40,320 bases of DNA from NCBI GenBank assembly GCA_002699445.1, contig PAAU01000026.1, positions 1-40,320 on the forward strand. The letters run 5' to 3'. Numbering within the stretch: the first letter of the stretch is position 1; each line of letters opens with the position of its first letter. Below, in pieces: positions 32,114-40,320 of this stretch. Origin of the DNA: Micrococcales bacterium (GTDB lineage Bacteria > Actinomycetota > Actinomycetes > S36-B12 > GCA-2699445). The notes under the pieces are model-generated. The model made no database searches. It had not been told where the DNA came from and saw nothing but the letters and a program-made list of their open reading frames with translations. The position numbers were made by a program, and so were the translations under genes.

Positions 32114-32682
32114 CCGATCAGTCGCCCTGGGCAATTGTTGGGCTAGGTAATCCGGGAGAACGGTATGCCCGTACCCGGCACAACATCGGGGCGATGGTCG
32201 TCGCCGAGTTGGCTAACCGGTTGAGCGAGCGCTTTCGCTCGCAACGACGAGCCCGCTGCGAAGTGGCAGAGACTCGGGTGGGTCAAGCCAAAGTGGTGTT
32301 AGCTATTCCCACGAGTTACATGAACGAGTCGGGCGGTCCGGTGTCGTCCCTACTGGACTATTTTTCGGTCCCCCCGGATCACCTAATTGTGGTGCATGAC
32401 GAGATCGACCTACCTTTTTTGGGTCTGCGGCTGAAGTTGGGCGGCGGCGATAACGGTCACAATGGTTTGAAAAGTATTCGACGTTCCCTCGGCGACGGTG
32501 ATTGGTATCGGATTCGAGTCGGTGTGGGTCGGGGTAGAGGCGATGCGGCAGGGCACGTGCTTTCCGGCTTCAGCGGGGCTGAACGGAAGGAAATCCCCAA
32601 CTTTCTAGCTCACGCTGCCGACTCTGCGGAATGCCTGATATCAGACGGCCTAGCCACCGCTCAGAACCGCTACAACGAATGA
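32110..32682 (+). CDS. pth: Peptidyl-tRNA hydrolase
   Basis: A 190-residue enzyme releasing peptide from peptidyl-tRNA. VGLGNPGERYARTRHNIG holds the catalytic His; TSYMNESGGPV and VVHDEIDLPFL hold the Asn and Asp; GGGDNGHNGLKSI and RIRVGVGRG complete the site. Length is normal. It starts with GTG overlapping the rplY stop (GTGA), a classic rplY-pth pair that links ribosome assembly and drop-off repair. Confidence 0.96.
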   Translation: MTDQSPWAIVGLGNPGERYARTRHNIGAMVVAELANRLSERFRSQRRARCEVAETRVGQAKVVLAIPTSYMNESGGPVSSLLDYFSVPPDHLIVVHDEIDLPFLGLRLKLGGGDNGHNGLKSIRRSLGDGDWYRIRVGVGRGRGDAAGHVLSGFSGAERKEIPNFLAHAADSAECLISDGLATAQNRYNE

Positions 32683-32698
32683 TCCCCGAGCCGGGCGG

Positions 32699-32704
32699 TA
32701 GGCT
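32699..32704 (+). promoter_or_regulatory. -10 box of a leaderless promoter for the CysQ gene
   Basis: TAGGCT ends six bases before the GTG at 32711, with no Shine-Dalgarno. Confidence 0.5.
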
Positions 32705-32710
32705 GCTCTG

Positions 32711-33511
32711 GTGACGACAGAAGTGACCCCAGATCCGGCCGAGTTCGATGCAGCGACGGAGATTGCGGCTGATGCTGGCGAGTTGCTGGCCGCCATCCGC
32801 TTGGAAGCCGGAGATATCCCTAGCGATGACAAGGTGGAGCTGAAAGCGCTCCGAGATCGGGCCGACGGCCGATCTCAGGAGCTCATTGCGTCACGGATGG
32901 TGCTCGGTCCGGGACAGGCAATGTTGAGCGAAGAAGCCGTCGACGATGAACGCCGACTGAGTGCTCGACAAGTGTGGATCATTGACCCGCTTGACGGTAC
33001 CTGGGAGTACGGTCAGGGACGCCCCGATTGGGCCGTTCATATCGCGCTTTACGATACCGCTACCGGCGAAATGCCGATCGGAATCGTCGACTTGCCAGCA
33101 CAGGGTCTCGTTCGAACCTCGACTGATGCTGACTCCGAGTTGCCGGCGATGCCCACGAACCGCCCAATCCGAGTAGTAGCCTCACGGACCCGCCCTCCCG
33201 CTGACCTTGATGCAATCGTCGGGCGTCTGGCCGATCGGTTGGAACGCGAGGTAGAAGTGGTCAATGTTGGCTCGGTGGGGGCCAAAGTCAACGAAATTCT
33301 TCTGGGAAGAGCTGAGGCCTATCTACATGACACTGGCTTTTATGAGTGGGATTTGGCCGCACCACTTGCCGTAGCCAAGCACTACGGCTTGGTGTGCGAC
33401 CACTGGGACGGCTCTGAAGTGGTGTTCAACCAAATGCCGCCATTTGTGAAGAACGTTTTTGTTTCTCGCCCAGAGATCGCGGCGGAGTTGCGAGCCAGTC
33501 TTCACGGTTGA
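32711..33511 (+). CDS. cysQ: CysQ-type 3'(2'),5'-bisphosphate nucleotidase (inositol-monophosphatase superfamily)
   Basis: A 266-residue Mg-dependent, Li-sensitive-type phosphatase. The metal motifs are AMLSEEAVDDE, WIIDPLDGTWEY (usually DPLDGTxEF/Y) and EWDLAAPLAVAKHYG. Mycobacterial CysQ removes the 3' phosphate of PAP from sulfate assimilation; inositol or fructose bisphosphates are alternative substrates. It lies alone between pth and mfd with its own probable promoter. The start is GTG, chosen for the TAGGCT box. Confidence 0.88.
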   Translation: MTTEVTPDPAEFDAATEIAADAGELLAAIRLEAGDIPSDDKVELKALRDRADGRSQELIASRMVLGPGQAMLSEEAVDDERRLSARQVWIIDPLDGTWEYGQGRPDWAVHIALYDTATGEMPIGIVDLPAQGLVRTSTDADSELPAMPTNRPIRVVASRTRPPADLDAIVGRLADRLEREVEVVNVGSVGAKVNEILLGRAEAYLHDTGFYEWDLAAPLAVAKHYGLVCDHWDGSEVVFNQMPPFVKNVFVSRPEIAAELRASLHG

Positions 33512-33604
33512 GCCCGGTCCCGCGCCGGCTTCCGGTGAGCATGGGAGAATCGTAGACACGCCATTAGGCGGTCACCGATGCCTAGTCTGAGTCTGGAGTT
33601 GACG

Positions 33605-36600
33605 ATGCCCGACTTTTCCGGAGCATCCGAAATCGTCTTTTCGGATCATTCAGGGCTAATGTCGGTTGATCTCGAAGCCGGCCATGTCGTGGCCACGGAA
33701 GGGGCCGTTGGCGCATTACTGTCTTTGCGCAAACCGCCACTACTGGTTGTGACCGCGACGGGGCGAGAATCCGAGGACCTCGCTGACGAGTTGGCCTTCT
33801 GGGCTCCGCAGTGGCGAGTAGCGAAATTCCCGGCTTGGGAGACGTTGCCGCACGAAAGGATCTCACCATCTGCTGACATCGTTGGCCGGCGTTTGTCCGT
33901 GCTACGACGATTGCAGCAACCGGAGCCGGATATTCCAGGCGCTGGGCCGATTGATGTCGTAGTGGCATCAGTCCGAGCGTTAATGCAGCCAGTTGCAACG
34001 GAAACTCTGTCGTCCGAGCCATTGCGACTGGAGCCGAGTGGGGATGCCGATCCGACCGACCTAGCAGCCAAGTTGGTGGAATATGGCTACGAACGCTGTG
34101 ACCTCGTGGAACGTCGGGGACAGTTCGCAGTCCGAGGTGGGATCATCGATATCTTTCCTCCCGTTGCTGAGCATCCACTCCGGATCGAGCTGTGGGGCGA
34201 CACTATTGATGAGATGCGTTGGTTCGCCGTAGCCGATCAACGCTCGTTAGAAACCGTGACGACGCCGCTGCTGCTCCCACCTTCTCGAGAACTACTGATG
34301 ACCCGCGAGCTGCGCGATCAGGCCCAGACTGCGGCAGCGGGTCATCCAGAGTCGAGGGAAGATCTGCTGCAAATCGGTGAGGGCCTCACCATCCCTGGGA
34401 TGGAAGCCTTCGCGCCCATGTTGTCTGATCGGATGGTGAGTCTTGCCGACGTCCTACCCGCAGGGACCACCAGCATTATCGTCGAGCCACAGCGAATAGC
34501 GGGGCGTAGCGAAGACGCGCTGGGAACTGCGCAGGAGTTCGCTGCCGCCGCCTGGTCCACTGCCAGCGCCGGTGGTGAGGCGCCGGTCACCGCCCAAGAT
34601 GGCGTGCTGCTGTCTTGGGATCGACTCCAAGAATTATTGCCCAATAGCCAAACGGTCACGGCATTGCGAGACGCTGCGGTGGCGGAGGGAGACACCGGGC
34701 TGCTCCCGGTAGGTCCTTTTCCCGGCTCAGCTGAAGCGCTACGCGAAGTGCAGCAACGTGCCTCCGCCGGTTGGCACATCATGATCGTGGCTGCGGGTAC
34801 CGGCAGTGCGGATCGACTTGCTGAGGTTCTACGCGAAGCAGACGTCCCGACCACCAGAGAGCAACAAGCTTTTCAACCGGGCGTTGTTCAAGTGTTGGTC
34901 GGCCGACTACGTACTGGATTTCAGAGTCAGGATGCGAAACTGGCGGTCTACGCCGGGACCGATCTCACCCGTCGGCCGGCAGGTCGTTCAGTCAATCGCG
35001 GCAAGTTGCCCGCCCGACGACGGCATCAAGTAGATCCCTTGTCATTGCAGCCAGGTGACTTCATTGTGCATGAAAAGCATGGTGTGGGCCGCTACATCGA
35101 GATGATTCACCGAGATGTGCGCGGCGCAGACCGGGAATTCCTGGTCGTCGAATATGCACCAGGGAAGCGAGGGTTCCCCCCGGATCGACTCTTCATTCCT
35201 ACCGATCAACTTCAGTCCGTCACTCGCTATGTGGGGGGCGAGGAACCGCGAGTGAACAAACTCGGAGGTTCAGATTGGGAGAAAGCGAAAGGTCGGGCCC
35301 GAAAAGCTGTTAAGGACATCGCTGCCGAATTAGTTCGCCTTTATGCCGCTCGTCAAGCAGCTCCGGGGCATGCGTTCGGACCGGACACTCCTTGGCAACG
35401 TGAACTGGAAGACGCCTTCGAACACATCGAGACGGCAGACCAGATGTCCAGCATTGACGAAGTGAAGTCCGACATGGAAAAGCCGGTGCCGATGGATCGC
35501 CTAGTGTGCGGCGACGTGGGCTACGGCAAGACCGAAATTGCTGTTCGCGCAGCATTTAAGGCCATCCAGGACGGAAAACAGGTCGCCGTCCTTGTCCCCA
35601 CCACTCTCTTGGTTCAGCAACATCTGCAGACCTTTGGAGAGCGATTCAGTGGGTTCCCGATTCGGGTTGCGGCCCTCAGTCGATTTCAAAGTGCCAAAGA
35701 GTCCAAGCGAGTGATCGAAGAGCTTGCCGAAGGCAAGATCGACATTGTGATTGGGACTCACCGGCTGCTTACGCCGCAAATCCAGTACCGCGATCTAGGA
35801 CTGGTCATCGTGGATGAGGAACAACGTTTCGGTGTGGAACACAAGGAGCATTTGAAGGCACTTCGAGCGGATGTCGATATGTTGGCAATGTCTGCGACGC
35901 CGATCCCGCGCACACTGGAAATGGCCATCACCGGAATCCGTGAGATGTCCACGATCGCAACACCTCCGGAGGAGCGGCTGCCAGTACTGACCTACGTCGG
36001 TAGTTATGACGAACGGCAAGTCACCGCAGCGATTCACCGAGAGTTACTCCGTGAGGGTCAAGTTTTCTTCGTTCATAATCGGGTCGATTCTATTGACCGC
36101 ACTGCCAGTCGGCTGGCTGAGTTAGTTCCGGAAGCGAATATTGCCGTAGCCCACGGGCGTATGCCCGAAAATCAACTAGAGCAGGTCGTACTCGATTTCT
36201 GGGAGGGTCGTATCGATGTATTGGTATGCACCACCATCGTGGAGTCCGGAATCGATATTGCGAATGCCAACACTCTCATCGTAGATCGTGCCGAAAACAT
36301 GGGCCTGAGCCAACTACATCAGTTGCGAGGGCGGGTGGGACGCTCCCGCAGTCGTGCCTACGCCTACTTCCTGCACTCGCCCGATCAAACATTGAGCGAA
36401 ACGGCACACGAGCGACTTTCCACCATCGCCCAGAACACCGATCTTGGCTCTGGAATGCAGGTGGCGCTGAAGGATCTAGAGATTAGAGGCGCAGGTAACC
36501 TGCTCGGTGGCGAGCAAAGTGGTCATATCGCTGATGTGGGCTTTGATCTATATGTGCGGTTGGTTGGGGAAGCGCTCAGTGATTTCAAAGGTGAGCCGAA

Positions 36601-37075
36601 ACCGGTCGACACCGAGGTGCGTATCGATTTGCCGGTGGATGCACACATCCCGCAGGAGTACGTCCCTGAGGAGCGCTTGCGACTGGAGGCCTACCGCCGC
36701 CTGGCCGCTGCAGTGTCCGAGCAGGATATCGACGAGATGGTAGCCGAACTTACTGACCGCTACGGGCAGCCGCCAGAGCAAGTGACTGCCATGATTGACG
36801 TCTCCCGACTGCGGATCTTGGCTCGACGGGCAGGTCTGGATGAAATTCTGCTGACCGGGACTCGGGTGAAGTTTCATCCAGTGGAACTGCCGGAATCTCG
36901 ACGAGTGCGACTCACCCGGTTATACCCTGGTGGCTTGGTGAAACCCGCGACACGACAGATGCTGGTACCGCCACCGAAGAATGGTCGTGACATCGCCAGC
37001 GGCACTATTGTGCTGGACTGGGCCACGCGAGTGGTCAAAAGTGTCATTCTGAATGAACCTGTTGGAGAAGAATGA
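33605..37075 (+). CDS. mfd: Transcription-repair coupling factor Mfd
   Basis: An 1156-residue ATPase that displaces RNA polymerase stalled at DNA damage and recruits UvrA. The N-terminal UvrB-like part includes FPAWETLPHERISPSADIVGRR and RRGQFAVRGGIIDIFPP. The RNA-polymerase-interacting CarD-like domain starts near LQPGDFIVHEKHGVGRY. Helicase motifs are GYGKTEIAVRAAF (Lys642), DEEQRF (737-742), SATPIPRTLEMA and TTIVESGIDIANANTLIV, then LHQLRGRVGRS and the TRG motif. The ATG at 33605 has GGAG six bases upstream; ATG 33578 would add nine residues. It overlaps the next gene by four bases. Confidence 0.97.
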   Translation: MPDFSGASEIVFSDHSGLMSVDLEAGHVVATEGAVGALLSLRKPPLLVVTATGRESEDLADELAFWAPQWRVAKFPAWETLPHERISPSADIVGRRLSVLRRLQQPEPDIPGAGPIDVVVASVRALMQPVATETLSSEPLRLEPSGDADPTDLAAKLVEYGYERCDLVERRGQFAVRGGIIDIFPPVAEHPLRIELWGDTIDEMRWFAVADQRSLETVTTPLLLPPSRELLMTRELRDQAQTAAAGHPESREDLLQIGEGLTIPGMEAFAPMLSDRMVSLADVLPAGTTSIIVEPQRIAGRSEDALGTAQEFAAAAWSTASAGGEAPVTAQDGVLLSWDRLQELLPNSQTVTALRDAAVAEGDTGLLPVGPFPGSAEALREVQQRASAGWHIMIVAAGTGSADRLAEVLREADVPTTREQQAFQPGVVQVLVGRLRTGFQSQDAKLAVYAGTDLTRRPAGRSVNRGKLPARRRHQVDPLSLQPGDFIVHEKHGVGRYIEMIHRDVRGADREFLVVEYAPGKRGFPPDRLFIPTDQLQSVTRYVGGEEPRVNKLGGSDWEKAKGRARKAVKDIAAELVRLYAARQAAPGHAFGPDTPWQRELEDAFEHIETADQMSSIDEVKSDMEKPVPMDRLVCGDVGYGKTEIAVRAAFKAIQDGKQVAVLVPTTLLVQQHLQTFGERFSGFPIRVAALSRFQSAKESKRVIEELAEGKIDIVIGTHRLLTPQIQYRDLGLVIVDEEQRFGVEHKEHLKALRADVDMLAMSATPIPRTLEMAITGIREMSTIATPPEERLPVLTYVGSYDERQVTAAIHRELLREGQVFFVHNRVDSIDRTASRLAELVPEANIAVAHGRMPENQLEQVVLDFWEGRIDVLVCTTIVESGIDIANANTLIVDRAENMGLSQLHQLRGRVGRSRSRAYAYFLHSPDQTLSETAHERLSTIAQNTDLGSGMQVALKDLEIRGAGNLLGGEQSGHIADVGFDLYVRLVGEALSDFKGEPKPVDTEVRIDLPVDAHIPQEYVPEERLRLEAYRRLAAAVSEQDIDEMVAELTDRYGQPPEQVTAMIDVSRLRILARRAGLDEILLTGTRVKFHPVELPESRRVRLTRLYPGGLVKPATRQMLVPPPKNGRDIASGTIVLDWATRVVKSVILNEPVGEE

Positions 37076-37731
37076 GGAAGAGCATGAGACTCCTGGCAAG
37101 TTGGCGACGCGTACTCGCCGCCACAGTGCTGAGCATGGCTGGTGCTTTGGTGGCCGCCGGATGCGGTACGGCAGAAGCTGGAAATGCTGCCGTCGTGGGA
37201 TCGGAGGCGCTGTCCGAATCTCAAGTTGTGGCTTACGTGCAGGAGATCAACGAGATAACCGGGGCGCCCCAGGATGAACCGAATGCGCAGCAGGTACTCA
37301 TCGTGGTCAATCGGAACGTTCAACATGATTTGGTGTCGCAGGCGGCCGTAGATGCGGGAGTTGTCATCCCGACGGCGGAAGTTGATGCTGCCTATCAGCA
37401 AGTGTTGGAAGCTAATGGTGGCGAGGAGCAGCTGAACTTGGCCGCAGCTCAGCAAGGGATTGCCCCCAGCATGATCAAGCGAGATCTCGAGACCCAACTG
37501 GTGGCCCTGGAGCTAGGGCAACGGATCAGTGGCGAGTTGTCACCGGAAGAACAGCAGCAGGTTCTCATCCGAGCACTCGGAGAATTCTCGGAAGAGATTG
37601 GTGTGGAGGTAGCGCCGAAATATGGGCAGTGGAGCCCGGTCGAGTTGAGCATCGCGCCCCCCGAAAATCCGGTGAGTAAGCGCGTCGAACCGTTGGTGCC
37701 CGACGGAGCTTTGCAAATCCCGGCGCAGTGA
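37072..37731 (+). CDS. SurA-N-like lipoprotein
   Basis: A 219-residue lipoprotein. A basic start (MRKSMRLLASWRR), a hydrophobic core and AAGC form a lipobox, so it is anchored on the outer face. The body resembles the SurA N-terminal (chaperone) region: ALSESQVVAYVQEIN, DLVSQAAVDAGVVIPTAEVDAAYQQVLE, APSMIKRDLETQLV and ISGELSPEEQQQ. No peptidyl-prolyl isomerase domain follows, as in the Streptomyces proteins found between mfd and mazG. The first ATG overlaps the mfd stop; ATG at 37084 has a better ribosome site (GAGG). Folding of exported proteins is the likely role. Confidence 0.82.
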   Translation: MRKSMRLLASWRRVLAATVLSMAGALVAAGCGTAEAGNAAVVGSEALSESQVVAYVQEINEITGAPQDEPNAQQVLIVVNRNVQHDLVSQAAVDAGVVIPTAEVDAAYQQVLEANGGEEQLNLAAAQQGIAPSMIKRDLETQLVALELGQRISGELSPEEQQQVLIRALGEFSEEIGVEVAPKYGQWSPVELSIAPPENPVSKRVEPLVPDGALQIPAQ

Positions 37732-38402
37732 CTCCACAATCCGTGCCCAGCCAGTCACAGCTATTGCGACTGGTTGAGGTGATGGACAAATTGCGATCGC
37801 CCGGTGGTTGCCCCTGGGATGCAGAGCAAACTCACGAATCCCTAGTGGAGTACCTCCTCGAAGAGTGCTACGAGGCCATCGAAGCCATCGAGGTCGGAGA
37901 CGACGAGGATTTGAAGGAAGAATTGGGCGACTTACTCCTCCAAGTGGTTTTTCACGCTCGGATCAGTGAGGAGTCACCCGCTGGTTGGGGCATCGAAGAA
38001 GTAGCCGCCGGGATTGCCGACAAGCTCATTCGGCGTCACCCGCATGTCTTTGGTGATGCTACTGCTGCAGACGCGGCCGAGGTGGCGGAGAACTGGACCA
38101 AACTTAAAGCCGCAGAGAAATCTCGGACCTCGGCCCTCGATGGTGTTCCCACGGCTCTGCCGGCGCTAACTCTGGTTCAGAAGTCCTGGCGCCGAGCGAA
38201 AGAAAGTGGAGTCGAACTGGCCGCATTAGAACCGACTGTCACGCCTGCTGATCCCGATGAGATGGGGGAGCAACTTCTAGCGCTCGCGGTGTACGCAGAG
38301 CGCAATGGTTGGGATGCTGAGGGTCTGCTTCGAGGCGCAGGTCGCGAACTACACGACGAAATCCGAAGGGTCGAGGCGCAGCCGATCAACCCCGGGGACT
38401 AA
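37728..38402 (+). CDS. mazG: MazG nucleoside triphosphate pyrophosphohydrolase
   Basis: A 224-residue enzyme that hydrolyses NTPs or damaged dNTPs to monophosphate and pyrophosphate. GGCPWDAEQTHESLVEYLLEECYEAIEAIE and KEELGDLLLQVVFHARI hold the Glu/Asp residues that bind Mg. DKLIRRHPHVFGD follows. The second MazG domain of E. coli is reduced to a helical tail, as in mycobacteria. GTG start overlaps the preceding stop (GTGA), coupling it to mfd and the lipoprotein gene. Confidence 0.93.
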   Translation: MTPQSVPSQSQLLRLVEVMDKLRSPGGCPWDAEQTHESLVEYLLEECYEAIEAIEVGDDEDLKEELGDLLLQVVFHARISEESPAGWGIEEVAAGIADKLIRRHPHVFGDATAADAAEVAENWTKLKAAEKSRTSALDGVPTALPALTLVQKSWRRAKESGVELAALEPTVTPADPDEMGEQLLALAVYAERNGWDAEGLLRGAGRELHDEIRRVEAQPINPGD

Positions 38403-38405
38403 AGT
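38400..38405 (+). promoter_or_regulatory. Possible -10 box overlapping the mazG stop
   Basis: TAAAGT (its TAA is the mazG stop) ends seven bases before the GTG at 38413, the likely start of the DUF885 gene. Confidence 0.35.
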
Positions 38406-38412
38406 CGAAGAC

Positions 38413-40050
38413 GTGTTCGGCAAAGGCATTCACTCTCCGGAGGACCGCAGGTTCGCCGGGCTCGCTGCTGCGGTGGTGGATGATCTGCTTGCCCGTGACC
38501 CGGCGCGTGCCACACGAGTTGGTGACCACCGGTTCGACGACAGACTGCCGGATCCGAGCGGTGATGGCACTGACGAATACGCCCGGGTACTGCAACGTCA
38601 CGCAACCTTCCTCGGCTCCGTCGATGCGCGCGCGCTGAGTCGGGTGGCAGCGGCAGATTTAGCCGTCCTGCGTTCGGGAGTCGCGGCACGACTGTTTGAC
38701 ATGACCAAGATCCGACCGCACCTCTGGAATCCATTGGTATGGAACCCCAGCGAAGCGCTATACACCTTGATTTCGCGAGAGTTCGCTCCTGCGCCAGAGC
38801 GCGCTCAATCGCTGATCAGCCGGCTCAATGGTGTTCCCGAGTTACTCGAAAATTCACGACACACGCTAGGTGAGATGCCAGCCGTACACGTAGACACCGC
38901 TATCGCTCGCTTTGGTGCCATCGCTCCCATGCTGGCGGAGATGCCGGCAGACGTGGCTGAAGTTCCGGGGGTGGCAGCTGCCGTGGCCGACGCGATCACT
39001 GCCATCGACGATCAGATCGACTGGTTGCGCTCTCAACTCTCAACGGCCCGACTCACTCCGGCGTTGGGTCCAGAACTGTACGCCGGAGTGCTGCAGTATC
39101 ACCTCGACTCCGCGCCCGACCCAGACCTCTTGCTCGCTGATGCCGAGGACTCACTGGAAGAGGTACTCGATGGGTTGGCGAGTGCCTCCGCCAAGTACTT
39201 ACGCGGGAGCATGGCTGATCGTTCGGTCATCCCCAAGGCGTTGAACCGGCTAGATCGAGACGACGCGATTGGCGGCGACATCTTGGAGCTGTCTGAAAAA
39301 GCGCTGGAAGCAGCGAGTGAGTTCGTTGCCGAGCGAGATCTGGTCACCATCCCCGATATTGATATCCGTATCGAGTTCATGCCGGCGGTGCGGCGGGGAG
39401 TGTTCCCCATTCACTGCAATGCTCCCGGGCCCATGGAACAGGTACCGCTGCCGACCATTCTCGGGGTCGCGCCCCGTCCTGGCGACAGTGCCACAGTCGG
39501 CTACGCCTGGCACCACCGGGAGTACAGCCGACAACTCGTGCACAACTTGATGGCCCACGTGGGAGTGCCCGGACATGCGCTGCAACAGGCTCGAGCACGC
39601 GAAGCGACTGCGCCGTCGGTGGCTAGGGCCGCCTTGCCTAGTGGTCTTTTCGTGGAGGGCTGGGCCGTGTATGCGGAAGAACTCATGGCTCAAAGTGGCT
39701 TCACCGTCCCCGGTGAGGAGCAATCGGCCTTGCAGATTCAGCAGCTGCGAATGAGGTTGCGAAGCATCATCAGCACTATTTTGGATGTCCGAGTCCACAC
39801 ACGTGGCATGACGGAAGCAGAGGGTCGGCGGTTACTAGCGACGCGTGGCTTCTTATCGGATGTGGAGATTCCCGGCACCTGGCGTCGTGCGCAAACTACC
39901 TACGGCCGACTGTCGGCCTATTTTCTCGGTCATCGTCAGGTGACGGACATAGTTGAAGCCGTCGCGCAGAAGCAACGGATGTGGAGTATTCGGCAGGTGC
40001 ATGATGCGGTGCTGGCTCATGGTTCGGTTCCGCCGCGGGTGCTCCCCTCA

Positions 40051-40068
<18 letters not shown>
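38413..40068 (+). CDS. DUF885-family protein with an altered zinc-peptidase motif
   Basis: A 551-residue soluble protein of the DUF885 family, related to zinc-dependent carboxypeptidases. No signal peptide is seen. The family motif HExxPGHxLQ reads HVGVPGHALQ (382-391): both His are kept but the catalytic Glu is Val383. The later FVEGWAVYAEELM, which supplies a third zinc ligand (Glu415), is intact. Metal could thus bind without normal catalysis. The N-terminus (FAGLAAAVVDDLLARDPARATRVGDHRFDDRLPD) matches the family start. GTG 38413 is the best start; the frame stays open into mazG. Confidence 0.82.

Positions 40069-40320
<252 letters not shown>

Noticed and set aside
36874-37497. A 207-codon - strand frame across the mfd end and the SurA-like gene
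   Set aside because: It conflicts with two overlapping, translationally coupled + strand genes and shows no domain.

Overview
This window is a stretch of actinobacterial chromosome. The base composition is only moderately GC-rich by eye, so it is not a typical Streptomyces or Mycobacterium. The gene order nevertheless follows the mycobacterial block I recall from M. tuberculosis: fmdB, 5-FCL ligase, galU, moeA1/glp, rimJ, glpR, pmt, rsmI, metG, tatD, ksgA, ispE, then glmU, prs, rplY, pth, the Rv1019-like TetR gene, mfd, mazG and eno. GTG starts, 4-base ATGA/GTGA overlaps and many apparent leaderless promoters also fit Actinomycetota. An uncultured lineage is likely; I cannot name it.

Layout. 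At 1-635 (-) is the start of a secreted protein with a Pro/Thr/Ser repeat tail, cut by the window edge. 636-1309 is a gene-poor gap with two possible tiny genes. 1310-3383 (-) holds an orphan polyamine-binding lipoprotein and a tandem pair of Fluc/CrcB fluoride channels. 3503-6323 (+) has an FmdB zinc-ribbon protein, an N,N-dimethylformamidase-like protein and a SAF-domain protein. The middle gene looks inserted, because the promoter and first codons of the SAF gene occur a second time in front of it. 6377-12256 carries a dienelactone-hydrolase-like enzyme, an enoyl-reductase/saccharopine-dehydrogenase-like protein, a conserved protein often called 3-methyladenine glycosylase, a small membrane protein and a penicillin-acylase-family enzyme.

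12257-16514 holds 5-FCL ligase (-) and the galU-glp-rimJ-sepX/glpR cluster (+), which links a gephyrin-like divisome protein to its membrane receptor. tRNA-Ala(CGC) follows, then a DUF3048 lipoprotein. On the - strand, 17676-21751 holds pmt, copC and copD/ctaG. 21831-26927 (+) is a run of rsmI, metG, tatD, rsmA and ispE; the last four overlap or nearly abut. 26933-28630 (-) is a fatty-acid desaturase with its own TetR regulator, preceded by an inverted repeat inside the promoter. tRNA-Gln(TTG), glmU and prs follow, then bL25 (with an unusual C-terminus), pth, a CysQ-type phosphatase, mfd, a SurA-like lipoprotein, mazG, a DUF885 protein lacking the usual catalytic Glu, and the start of eno.

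Most of the window is conserved housekeeping: translation, tRNA charging, cell-wall and isoprenoid precursors, DNA repair and the divisome. The accessory signals are the dimethylformamidase-like insertion, the leftmost secreted repeat protein and the gene-poor gap. No CRISPR array, prophage or intact transposase was seen.
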